NCBI GenBank assembly: GCA_905250075.1
Contig: CAJNOP010000016.1
Span: forward strand, 591,661 to 655,660
Length of the DNA: 64,000 bases
DNA from: Rotaria sp. Silwood1
Taxonomy: Eukaryota; Rotifera; Eurotatoria; Philodinida; Philodinidae
Direction of reading: 5' to 3'
Shown: one piece after another, positions 1 through 11,450 of the stretch
Layout of the letters: every line of letters begins with the position of its first letter
Position numbering within the stretch: position 1 is the stretch's first letter
Notes under the pieces: model-generated
Told to the model about the DNA's origin: nothing
The model's database searches: none
What the model saw: only the letters and a program-made list of their open reading frames with translations
Position numbers and translations under genes: made by a program

Positions 1-1080
1 TTTTGATATGTTGGATGCGAAAAACTGTGTGCATGGAAAAGAGAATTTCATTTTCTGTTTTAAAATAACTAATTTCGTCAATGCGGGCAAACGGAGCCGA
101 TGAAATCGAACGGTCAATTGTCATTTCGAGGAGTACACCGATTTTGTTCTTGTTGTGGGATTTGAGCACTTCTTTAATAAATCGAATAGCCACTTTTCGA
201 TCGTCACTTGTTGAAAAGAAATTATTAAACGACATAAGTCCACCTTGTTTGATATTATTTTCAAAATTTTGTTTGGTCATGGTTTTACCTTGATAGACTT
301 TGATTGTTTTTGGATCATCCTGCATTTCATTCGTTTGCTTCGAATGGAGTTTATTGATATTTTGATGAAGATCTCGAATGAATATGCCCATTTTGAGCAG
401 GATCTCGACTCGTAGAGTACCCAATGCTTTGTTGAGCATGTGGTATGTGAAACATCCCAAATATATACCACTAGATGGGCTTGTTATTTTCCCGTCTAAA
501 TTACTTTGATATTCTCGGGCGAACTCGTCAAGCATTGCCAAATGTTCATCGTTGCGGTTATACTTTTTACGTGCGTATTCGGCTGAAGCATTTATTTCTT
601 TCTTTTCATTGAAATCGATCTCAAGAATTATTTCTTTGAAAAGTTGTGTATATATAAACGATAGTTCGATTTCATTCAACGACAATACAGCACTAATCAT
701 GACTTAATCTTCGTCATATTGTCGAGCAGTTTGTCGAACTGAGTCACAAATTCGAGTAATTCCTATGAAAATACCTTTTACTTTGAACCAGTCTTTTGCC
801 CATTTTTCGTACTTGGATTGTTTCTGACAAAAGACATAAATTGAATAGAGTTGACTCATATGATGAATACATGGCACAAAAGTTTCACATAAAGCACCAG
901 AAATAATGAGAAATGCCTTTTCTTTTTCAAGTTCTGAAATGTTTCAATGGTATTCGAAGTTCGTTGTAGATGTTTGATTGAATTAAAGTAATGTTCGGCA
1001 GATTGGTCGATTCGTGCATCAAACCAAATAAAAAGAAAATTTTGAACAATTTCATGCGAATTAGTGCGATGAGCCTGTTA
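1..1080 (-). pseudogene. ADP-ribosyltransferase-like pseudogene (bdelloid ART family), 3' end outside window
   Basis: Read leftwards, an open frame from about 702 to the left edge resembles the NAD:arginine ADP-ribosyltransferase fold abundant in bdelloid rotifers. It has an N-terminal helical part, then VYQGKTM, the STS-type strand around SFNNFFSTS, and the C-terminal ENEILFSMHTVF segment carrying the E-x-E pair. The upstream part (about 710-1077) also matches the usual N-terminal region of these proteins (QSKYEKWAKDW, RICDSVRQTARQ). It is separated by an in-frame TAA at 704-706, and a frame change occurs near 920-935. The arginine expected in the first motif (VYRG) is glutamine here. No start codon or intron is visible before a stop at 1078-1080. 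The frameshift, the stop and the lost catalytic arginine together indicate a decayed copy. The family assignment is by remembered motif pattern; the product's substrate is unknown. Confidence 0.7.
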
Positions 1081-1178
1081 TGCAACAGTATTCGAGTTCA
1101 ATTACAGATTTAAATTAGTAGGTGAAGGTAATGATGATGGCGTTACTGTCTTAGTAGGATAATGATGGTTGTGAACTA

Positions 1179-1750
1179 CAGTGTGGTCCAAAAGTTACCG
1201 AGCAGTCAGTCTTTGATTTGAATAACTTTTGATAGGAACAAGATAGAGAGCTGCGACTTTCATCGTTCGAAAGAGAGTATGTTACTGTATAGTTCCATGT
1301 ATTAGTCAACGATGTTGTCTGGTGAACAAATGGTGAGTTTTCGGAAAAACAGTGACAACTCTATGAAGATGGCATAAAATTTCAATTCTAAGAAGTGCAC
1401 TAGAGCCGCAAACTTACGATCGACGCCCACAGTCTCATCGCCTAGTGTTACATCTATAACTTTTGAATGAAACAAGATAAAAGTTGTGGGTATGGGCATG
1501 AGCGTAGATCATAAGTACACGGATCTAGTGCACTTCTTAGAATTGAAATTTTATGCCATCTTCATAGAGTTGTCACTGTTTTTCCGAAAACTCACCATTT
1601 GTTCACCAGACAAGATCGTTGACTAATACATGGAACTATACAGTAACATACTCTCTTTCGAACGGTGAAAGCCACAGCTCTCTATCTTGTTCCTATCAAA
1701 ATTTATTCAAAATCAAAAACTGACTGCTCGATAACTTTTGGACCACCCTG
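1179..1750. mobile_element. Fold-back element with Tc1/mariner-like ends, TA target duplication
   Basis: A 572 bp near-perfect palindrome. The left arm (about 1179-1406) is repeated inverted in the right arm (about 1523-1750), around a spacer of about 115 bp. The ends read CAGTGTGGTCCAAAAGTTA and, inverted, CAGGGTGGTCCAAAAGTTA. A TA dinucleotide flanks both sides (1177-1178 and 1751-1752), as expected for Tc1/mariner insertion. No transposase frame is present, so this is a non-autonomous element. The short open frame inside it is only arm sequence. Confidence 0.85.
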
Positions 1751-1752
1751 TA

Positions 1753-3433
1753 TGTTGGAATATGGATTACTCAATAATAAAAATTTTCCCTATTCATTCG
1801 TTAACTCACTATCAATATAATCAATATAGCTAATTTCATCGCTATATATTCCTTTGATCACAGACAGACAGTTTTCTCCGGCTATCATACAACAATTGCT
1901 AAATCCAATGATATCCTATAAAAATTTACTTTCGTAAGCCTAGCCAAGTAGAAAAGATAACTGCTATTCGCCGCCACTTCACATGCTATCCATGCTGACT
2001 ACGCCATATATAAATACCATCTTAGAAGAAGTAGCTGCTGGCGCAGATGCACTGTAGCCCGTATTTTGCATAACACGAAGAATTATTTGTATCCGTCGTT
2101 AAAGTACAAACACGAATGAATGCTATTCAAGAACGAAGCTTGTTTATTTAAATGAAAATTTTGTTGGACGACGATTGTTCTTTCTCAATTATCCATATAC
2201 GCTGCTTTGTCGACACTGAGGAACAATGTCTAACTTCAATAGAAAAGAACGGCAAGTTATGGCTTCGATTGTTGCCATTTTTCTCTTGTTTCTATATTTC
2301 GTTGTGCAGTTAGTATCGAAACGTGATTGCATTGAATCAATGAGTGTCTTGCAGAAAAAAAAATTATTATTTTCTCTTCCAATAAAACGAACGATTCAAT
2401 AGTTTCTTTTTCTTCCCTACTATTTCGTTCTGCATGGACATAATCACATTGTTTTTCGATCACATAATCTTTTATCACGATACAGTAAAAGAATGAAGAC
2501 TTGATTGCTACCATGACGCTTTTTATTCATTATCGAGATAGAAAATCAGCAGTGCATCTCCCTAATGTGCTGCTATTAATGAAACTGATGTCAAGATGCA
2601 AAAAGTGAGACTTCAGTACTCCAAAGTACGAATGCAATATTGTATTCTGGTCACTAAATCGAATCACTGGATTTCTGCTTTCAAGTATCTACTATTTCCG
2701 ACCAACACTAACTATACCTTATTCACCTGAGTTATAATCCAGATGAAATACATATTGTATTGAAAAAAAAAATACTATCTTGTTTTCTTATGTATTTTTT
2801 GTTGTTTGATTGCTATATATTATTTATAATTGATGTGTCATGCGATGCAACCAAGTCTTTACTTTCTCGCTACGTGCCTTTTGTTTTAAAAAATAGCAAA
2901 CAAGAACAGTCTAAAGTAAGAAACACAAAGAGAAGAGATTTAATCGAGATGCACTGCATATAAAAAAAAACTAAAATGTAGCCTTCTAAGTGCTTGATGA
3001 CTTTGTGGAAAAATAGGATGAACATAAACGAAAAGATGCATTTCACATAATTAATTGTGGAATCGATTAAAACGTTAAGTTTTATTGTTTGAAATTAGCA
3101 TATATAAGAGTTTGTCGATAATTTGATGGCGACCTGTTGAGGAAAAATTCCAGATTACATCATGCGTTTTAGGCGGAAATACTTACAAGATAGACTATGT
3201 TCTAAACATTTTCGAATACTCTGTATGAGAGAAAATTAAAACCACAATATATTTCTGAATGATAAATTATCTTTTTTGATGCTTCTCCGAAATTTCCTCT
3301 TTTTTTTCTTTTATTCCTTTTCGATTCATATAGCATTAAGTAGAGAAGAAGAAAAAAAACATCACATCACATAACAATTAAAATAAGCAGAAAACAAATT
3401 AGTAAAGAAAGAAAATGTTAACTAATTTTGTTT
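1753..3433. other. Intergenic, no gene seen
   Basis: AT-rich sequence between the fold-back element and the 3' end of SPCS3. Short open frames on both strands (such as 2257-2514 minus and 2760-2963 plus) have low-complexity composition and no flanking splice sites with matching frames. The part nearest SPCS3 (about 3290-3433) should contain its 3' untranslated region. Confidence 0.6.
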
Positions 3434-5157
3434 TTATTCTTGACCACCTGATTTTGAACTACCCGATCGACTTGTTGCATAACTATCAGGAAAAATGAAA
3501 GATGTTGAACCATTTGCTCGAACATGAAGCAAACGACCAGCATTTGATATTATATTCCAGCCAAGTGTTAATGTAACATTATTTGATCTATATTATAAGA
3601 ACTATAGTTCATAGTTAAAAAAAAACAGCAATAAACAAACTTTAAATGTTCTCCATCATCCCAAAAATAATATTTCGTTACAATATCACGTAAATTAAGA
3701 CGTGCATTTTCACCACGTCGAATTATTTTATCCCATAGAACAACTTGATTAAGACTCTAAAAAGTAAAAAATGAAATATATCTATACAAATCAATAAATC
3801 AGCCTTATCTACGATTTTTGTTATGAAAGATAAAAATAGAATTCAAATGATAAATATAATGAAAATATTCGATTTTAAGTTATTTTGAATGCTTATAGAA
3901 AATCTCATTTTATATTGATTGTGCTACTTCTGATGAAAACAACTTCAGTAAGTAATAAGTCTTTATTATTGACATGAGTCTTATCACATAAAATGCATCA
4001 TAAACAGTCCAAGAAAGTATTTATTCATGGTTATTTCTTTTTCAGTTAGTTTTTTCTGTAAAATATCATGCTTCTTCTCTGATCATCTTCAAAATCGTCG
4101 TTTGAGTTTTGATTTTAATTAATCGAGTTCGCAATGGGACTAATGCATCGTGAAAGTATTAAATTTTCAAGTATCTTCTATCTGCAGATATCAATATTAG
4201 AAATTTTCTCATCTGAAAAAAAAAACAAGTTTTCTTCTACCTTTTATATTTCAGTATTGCAGAGAGTAGTAAATGCACTACAAACGTTATATTGTTTTGT
4301 ACAGATACAATCCAGAACTTGTAAGATAAAATTGACTAACAATTGTTTAATGTTATGTCAGAAGGAAAAAATTTGAAGACATATTTGGAAATAGCGAAAC
4401 TCTCTGTTTCTAAATAATACTAACCAGGTATCTTTTAGTGGTAAAAAAAATGAGCGAATATATTGTGTCAAAATTTTCGTGTCATAGGCTATATTTAGTA
4501 TTAAAATGAAAATTTAATAATTTCTCTAACTGTTTCTAGCTAGGAGATATCACTTTCGTGTTTCTTTCTTAAGAGTTGGAAACGTCAAACAATCTCATAT
4601 AAAAAGATAGACAAAGTTATATGAACACTTTGGTATACATAGAAAATGCAGTTTGGGATGCGTTCTCGTTTCTTGAAAATGAACTGTTCAAGAATGAAAA
4701 CTTTGACATTCTAATTTCAAGTCATACCATATTTAAACTTATAAATCAAAGTAAACACTCACATTAGTGGGCGTAACATATTCTGCGAGTAAATATAAAA
4801 ATAATTGTTTAACATTCCAATCAAATAAATGATCAAGATCTAAATATATTCATATTAATTAAATTTTCATCTTCAATTATTCTTCTACTTACTCATATCT
4901 AAATTAAGTTGTAATACACCTAAGTCATTTTTTTTTCGATTAGCCGAAAAATCCGTCATATGTTTTCTATAAGAAAATAATCAATTCATTATTCATTTGA
5001 TATTTTCTACTTACACAATTGGTTTATTGACTCCAATCGATACAGTACCATGATATTTTTCAAAATAAGTTGAAAGAAATACACCAATTGTTAGAACAGC
5101 AAGAACAGTTAATGTAAAAGCAAATAGTGTATTTAATCGACTTAAAAATGAATGCAT
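3434..5157 (-). CDS. SPCS3: Signal peptidase complex subunit 3 (SPC22/23)
   Basis: Non-catalytic, single-pass ER membrane subunit of the signal peptidase complex that removes signal peptides. Five exons join in frame: 5015-5157, 4893-4966, 4763-4839, 3641-3756 and 3434-3587, giving 187 residues (human protein 180). The N-terminus has a membrane anchor at about residues 9-30 ([19 protein letters not shown]). The lumenal part carries family motifs: [33 protein letters not shown] and [15 protein letters not shown]. The start is the only ATG before the anchor and follows an in-frame AT-rich leader. The third intron is about 1 kb (3757-4762) while the others are 45-55 nt. The C-terminus is a short Ser/Gly-rich tail after FPDSYA. 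All junctions are GT-AG. Confidence 0.95.
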
Positions 5158-5521
5158 TATTATCTAGAAATGTAATCACTTTTTTTTTTTTGTTAATCTA
5201 ACATATTTTTTTTAACACACCGAGACGAAAAAAAAAATGAACACAATTAGTATAATAACACAAAGAAAATGGACTAGTACAATATGTATGTATCAGAGAG
5301 AACATTGTAAAAAAATAATGATAATTACATGTTGAAGTAAAGTGTTTGTTTTTTTATAAGATATCATTCTATATTTATAATATTCACAGATAAATTATCG
5401 TTTATTTGTTGCTAAGAGTTCATCACAGATATTGGTTAATTCAATATTTTCTTTTTTCTAAAAAGATAAATAAATCAATAAATTTTATTCTTGTGTTGTT
5501 ATTTTTTTTCGAAGAACAAAA
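5158..5521. other. Intergenic, SPCS3 upstream region
   Basis: AT-rich, with several poly-T/poly-A runs. It should hold the SPCS3 promoter and 5' leader. No distinct motif or open frame is supported. Confidence 0.5.
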
Positions 5522-5523
5522 TA

Positions 5524-6473
5524 CAGCGAGGGCCAATTGAAATTTCTCCTTTTGTTTTTTGTTACTACACTTCTTTTATTCTTTTTTAACCTAATATATG
5601 TAGCGAGAAAGCCCGGAACGTGCTGCATCTTTTGATATATTTACGTTGAACATTAAATGCAGTTTAAAGTGTAAAAAATATATTAGAAATAAAAGTGACA
5701 TTTTTTTTTACTACGGGATGTCTAAAATGTTGTAACATTTTTTATTTCGCATATATCCCGGCTTAGCTGAATGATAAAATCTTGAATTCTCTTCAAAAAA
5801 GTTGCGCCCTGAAAAGCTCTATAAAACCTGTATGATTGAATTCCATTTTACCTGTTTTAATGGTTTTCTTATATTCAAAATGAACAACCTACATGACAGT
5901 ATCACTTCCTATAGTATTGAAAAATGTTTGAAAGGCTTTTTTGTTTTGCATATATCTCGACTTGAGAAAACAGTACAATATTGAATTTCATTTTAAAAGA
6001 TGTGCCGTCGAAAGCTGTACAAAAGCTGTATGAACTAATTCCTATAGCGAATCAGAAAAGTCTTCCAAACATTTTCAATATCATGGAAAGTGAGACTGTC
6101 ATGTAAGTTGTTCATTTTGAGTATAAGAAAAACCATTAGGACAGGTAAAATGAAATTCAATCATACAGGTTTTATAGAGCTTTTCATAACGCATCCTATC
6201 GATGAGAATTCAAGATTTTATCATTCATCTAAGCCGAGATACGTGCGAAATAAAACATGTTATAACATTTTAGGCACTCTGTAGTAAAAAAAATGTCACT
6301 TTTATTTCTAGTATATTTTTTACACTTTAAACTGCATTTAATGTTCAATGTAAATATACCAAAAGATGCAGCACGTTCCAAGCTTTCTCGCTATATATAG
6401 TAGATTAAAAAATAAAAGAAGTATAGTAACAAAAACAAAAAACAAAAGAGGGAATTTCAATTGGCCCCCGCTG
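5524..6473. mobile_element. 950 bp fold-back (palindromic) DNA element, TA target duplication
   Basis: Left arm of about 420 bp (from 5524) and right arm of about 420 bp (to 6473) are imperfect inverted copies around a short centre of about 100 bp near 5950-6050. The ends read CAGCGAGGGCCAATTG and, inverted, CAGCGGGGGCCAATTG. TA flanks both ends (5522-5523 and 6474-6475), suggesting a Tc1/mariner or related TA-inserting family. There is no transposase. The open frames at 5802-5984 and 6090-6284 are the two arms read in mirror positions. The terminal sequence differs from the element at 1179-1750, so it is a different family. Confidence 0.85.
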
Positions 6474-6475
6474 TA

Positions 6476-7525
6476 CCTTATCAGTAAAATAAATAATATG
6501 GTCAATTAGTAACGAATCAAGTTTGTTAATAGATTTAAAAATCAGTAAATAAAATTTACTAACAATCAATTAAATCATAGAATAACCATAGAATTCGACA
6601 AGTGTTATAGGGTAATCTACTTTTCTTCCAGTATTTCCTTGTATCATATAGTACAATTGCTATGTACAATATACATGTAGATACTATTTGCTCTAAGGGT
6701 AGGGTGTGGATGTAAATGTAAGTATGAATGAAATAAAAATCTATTAAAACTCACACTCATACTCTGTTTTATACCGATAAAATAATTCTGTTGATAAGAT
6801 CTATATTTTGCACTGACTAAATCTAAATTTTGTGAAATATAATCAAAAAGGAGTATTGAAGTATATAGAATAGAAATTTGTCTCTCCGACAGATGTGACA
6901 GATAGCTTAGCAGAGGTCGTTAAAAATCTCAAATTATTACTAACCTAATGCTTATTTTTGGCTTTTCTTAAAAGCGACCGATGACGAATAAATAAAAGAC
7001 GAGAAATGTTATTTCACTGATATTAGGACTTTCTTGGTTATAGTGACAGTGACGATTGATTTCAGTGCAATGACATACTCTTACGATCACTGTCACTCTC
7101 ATTCCTACCTGGAAGACAGTGAATTTTTGATTTTTCTAAGCTATTTTTTGCAACGATAGAATTCAAAAGAACAGATCATTACATTTATATTAGTTCAAAT
7201 TCGTAGGATTCTTTCTAATTCGTACAAATTTTGACACAGATTTCAAAATCAGAATCAAGTTAACAATCGAAGACTGTATATCAATAAGGTCTCGTTGTAC
7301 TAGATGATCTACTTCTTTACTGCATTTCTGAAGAATCAAATAAGAGAATGGTAAAGAAATTTATCTCAGAATACATAAATTTTTAAAACATCCATCCTGT
7401 TATTACAATTAGTAGTTATAGGATATTTAATATTTAAATTCTGCAAGAATTGTGCTAAAAGCTCTTTTTTGTGGTAATTATATATAACAAACTGATCATT
7501 TGTATTTTTTTTTTTACTGAACACT
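6476..7525. other. Intergenic, no gene seen
   Basis: AT-rich sequence downstream of TACC. No coding frame, RNA gene or repeat could be supported. The last 100-200 bases before 7525 should contain the TACC 3' untranslated region. Confidence 0.5.
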
Positions 7526-10500
7526 TTAATCATAGCTTTTTCTTTGTACCTTTTGTTCTAATTCTTGTTTAATAGATTTGATTTCTTGCTCAAGTGATTG
7601 TACACGTAATTGTGCATAACGTAATTGTGCTTGAACACCTTCAATTTCTGAACAATGTATTCGTCGTAAACGTTCGATTTCACTGTTGGCTCTTTTCAGA
7701 AAAAAAAAATATAGTAATCTTCGAAATATAAATAAAAATATATATTTACTCATTTAATTTTTCTTGTGCATGTTGTTTAAGTACAGCATATTTTTGTTTT
7801 TGTTCTTCTGTATAACGTACAGATTCTTCTGAAAAACGTTTTAATGTTTCTGTATTCTAAAAATAAATCAAATATTAAAACTTTTTTTGAAATATGAATT
7901 TATTTTTTTTTTTAAACGAACCGTTTTATGTTCATTGATAATTAATTTAAGTTTTTCATTTCGTTTTTTAACATCTGTAAATGCATTTTCTGCATTAATT
8001 AAATCTTCACTCATTTGATCACGTTCACTTTTAACTTGCCGTAATTCTTGTTTTAATTCTTCTGTACATTCACAAACACGATAAAGTATTCGATAATATT
8101 GTTCCACACATTCGCTAAATGAATACAACAAAATGATTGTTTTTCTTTTTATAATCAATAAATAAGTGATTTAGTGAGTAATAAGATAAGTTAAGATAGT
8201 GAATTATTATCAGTATTGTGAGTAAAGAAACAAAGCTTGTGAGTGAAATGATACCTCACTGCACGGATAATATGAACCGAAAGAAATAAAAAGACAATAT
8301 TGTTGTTTTTTTATTTGTCGTTTGAGAATGTATCAGATAGTTTGATACAATTAAACTTACATAATTCGTGTAGGCTCTATAGGAACTTGTTGTGCTGAGG
8401 AGTTCGCTGTTATTGATCGAGAAGCTACAGTAGCATCGAGTGATACAGATGGTGTATTAAATGGAGATTGTTTATTAGCCAAATCTAGTAGAGTATCATC
8501 AATAGTCTAAATAATTTTAGTATTCTTTGTTTTTTTTTTTTCATATTTCTGTAAACATATAAAAACATACTCCATTAAAACTATTTTCATTAGCTGGTGT
8601 TGTTACTTTTCGTCGTTCTTTCTTTTTAAGTATAAATGTATTTGTGTCGAATGCTTTTTCATTACCTAATATTAATGTTGAAGATTCTTAATAAAGAAAA
8701 ACAAAATTATCCTTTTTTTTTATTTTCATTGGAAGAATGTTTTAATAGATAACCTTGTCCATCTATTGTTTTATTTCCATTTAACTTCATATTTTTTGCT
8801 AATCCTGTGATTGTATCAATAGAATTCGATGATGATGGTTGAATATTTTCTTCTCGTTGAGGTAATTCATATGGATATTCAACTAAATATATTTTATACA
8901 CATAACTCAATAAGATATTTAAAAAAAAACTTGTTTAACAAGTTGATAGCGAAGGTTTTCGACAAGATATTCGCTCACTTCAGACCCATTATAAAACATT
9001 TCCGATGAGTTAGGTCCAGAATTTTGAGCTCTTTTTGAATATGGGCTTAGAAACTTTGTCTCAGATTTTGTTCAAGAGTAGTCGAATCATTTTTAAAAAA
9101 TTCACAAAAATATTTCGAATAAAAAATTTTTCTGCATATCCTTGTATTTTTACTATTCTGATTTGAAACTAAAATTTGGTATGTTGCATTGTTCTCTGAA
9201 TATTTCTGAGATTCTACAATCAGCCTCTGTGTAATGAAGAAGTCAACTTTTGGATAATATTGAAATAACAATGTCAGATCAATTCAAACCTAAAATACAG
9301 ATATCACTATTCGACTCAGCATGATGAATTACCTACACCTAGCTGCTTTCTCGGATGATCAAGATCAATCGGAGCAGAATTTTTTCTATCGATTAGTTTC
9401 TATTAAAAGTTTCAATTGAGCTTAAAATAGCTTTAGAATATATCGTTTTCGAAATTTTCTACCAACAACTCTTGTGAACTTTCAATTCCTGAACAATCAA
9501 ATTTCGATATAATTCAATGGTTTCGAATCTTTTCTCTTGAATCGTGAAAATTACAGATCTATATAGTGTTCCTATCAAAAGTTGTTCAAAAACCAGTGAA
9601 ACATATTATTTTTAGAAACAAATAGTAGCTCAATATCATATTTCGTAGAGAAATATCTACTCTAGGAAACGATCAATTCCGACACTTATTAGCATGTTCG
9701 AAGTGAGATATATATGGTAAATAGAAATCTGTTGGTTCATCATTAAAATTATTTTTCAAGACTTACAAAAAAAGTTCCTCATTAATCTTGAATAAAAATA
9801 GATACAAGATTTCTAAGCATATATTCAAATTCTGATCACAGCTCACATATTTTGAATCGTCTGAAATGCTTTCTAGCGAATCAAAAAGACATAAACATCT
9901 TATCTAAAAACTTTTCAATCACTCGTTACATACGAGAAAATTGATTCGATAAAAGTGATTGAACATTTGTCGATGTTTCAATATTATTTACGGGCTTAAG
10001 AACATTTAATTCATCTAAATATCAAATATAAATTAAAATAATTTTTTGAAAAGAGCGAGAAAAAAAAAAAGAAATAATTTACGCGATGGTTTTTCATCCA
10101 ACGCTTCTTTATTATTTGGTAATTCAACTGTTGTATCGAGTACATTATTATTTTTCGTCTATATAATTGTATATTGATTCAATCAATTACTTGATTCATT
10201 AATTTTAGTACTTACATGTTCATCTACTATTGGATCATCTGAAGAAATATGATCATCTTTAATTTGTGGTAAAACATCAAATGATTTATTCAACACCGGA
10301 TTTCTGAAAATATTTCTTTGTACAAAGTCTTCTTCATACAAAAAAAAAAATTCTTATTATTTTACCCTTGATGAAAGACATCTTTTTTCTCTTCATCATT
10401 GTTAAAACCATTTTCAATTGGATTTGATGATGATATATGTCCATTAATTGTTGTTGAAGCTGGTAAATCATGAGTATTATCATCAATATCCATTCGATCA

Positions 10501-10595
10501 AGACTTTGATTTAATATAAATGAATTATTTGTTTCATCATTTATTCGTGATGATGAATGAAATATCATCGAATTAATATCTGTTGTAGTTGTCAT
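7526..10595 (-). CDS. TACC: Transforming acidic coiled-coil (TACC) protein
   Basis: Centrosome and spindle protein; TACC family members bind XMAP215/chTOG and stabilise microtubules. Exons found, 5' to 3': 10366-10595, 10216-10303, 10083-10158, 9930-10014, 8754-8882, 8571-8686, 8361-8506, 7922-8114, 7750-7856 and 7526-7691. The first half is acidic, Ser/Asn-rich and low in complexity. The last three exons form the conserved C-terminal coiled coil, with SERDQMSEDLINAENAF, YAVLKQHAQEKLNEANSEI and AQLRVQSLEQEIKSIKQELE matching the TACC domain. The known exons add up to about 445 codons. All junctions keep frame except between 9930 and 8882, where the phase is off; a small exon (length 2 mod 3) probably lies unrecognised in that intron of about 1 kb. 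The start is the first ATG (MTTTTDINSMIF). Confidence 0.88.
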
Positions 10596-11450
10596 TGTCT
10601 ATAAAATAATTATAAAACAGAAAAAAAGAAACAAGAACGAAGAAGAAATTTGGTCATATGTTTGACTCCTCTTTTTCTTTTCTGTGATATTTCTGTTTAA
10701 AAATCAATTTAAGTTTTCTTTTTTTTTTTCTTGTGTTTGTTGATGATAATAATCAAAAAAAAAACAACAAAAGACAGCGAAAGAAAGAAAGAAAGACAGA
10801 CAGACAGACAGACAAACAGACAGCGTGTGTCGCGCAAGAAATAATAGCAGTAGTAATAATAATGTGACCACACAGACGTTTAGTGTAGAAAACGAAAGAG
10901 AGAGCATCATGGTATCGTCACCAGAAAAAAAAACAATAACAACAGCAAATAATCGCACACCACAAATCAAAAAGCATTGGATGTATATATGCATGGACTT
11001 AGAGACAACAGAATGTGCGATTTGAGAGAAAAAAAAACAGAATAGATTTCACGAAGGCGTAATGACGTGTTTCTTTCTTTTTGTTCACAAACCAAGTGGA
11101 TGTCAAGCTCCCTTTCTATGTACGAAATAAAACGGTAGGATAGCATATACAAAGAGTAAAATAAATAAGCACAGACATGCGAATGCGCTAGAAGGAAGAG
11201 AGAGAAAAACAAGGATAACAAATATGAATACTATGAAAAAAAGAAAACAGGGAGAGCGATAAACACATTGAAGCGAAAGAACAACGAATAAGTATCAACA
11301 GAAAAAAAATGTTTTGTTTTCTTGTTTAATACCGAAAGAAACCATAAAATAAAAGATAGAAGAAGAACAATCAAGATGATCCTCACTGTAAATTTATGTA
11401 TGTATGAATGCATGTATCTATATATATATATGTTTATATTCACTATGAAA
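10596..11450. other. TACC promoter side and TDRD3 3' flank, with GAAA/GACA simple repeats
   Basis: Between the TACC start and the TDRD3 stop. A purine-rich stretch at about 10780-10823 holds (GAAA)n followed by (GACA)n. The rest is A-rich with short open frames on both strands that are low-complexity artefacts. It should carry the TACC promoter. Confidence 0.5.
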
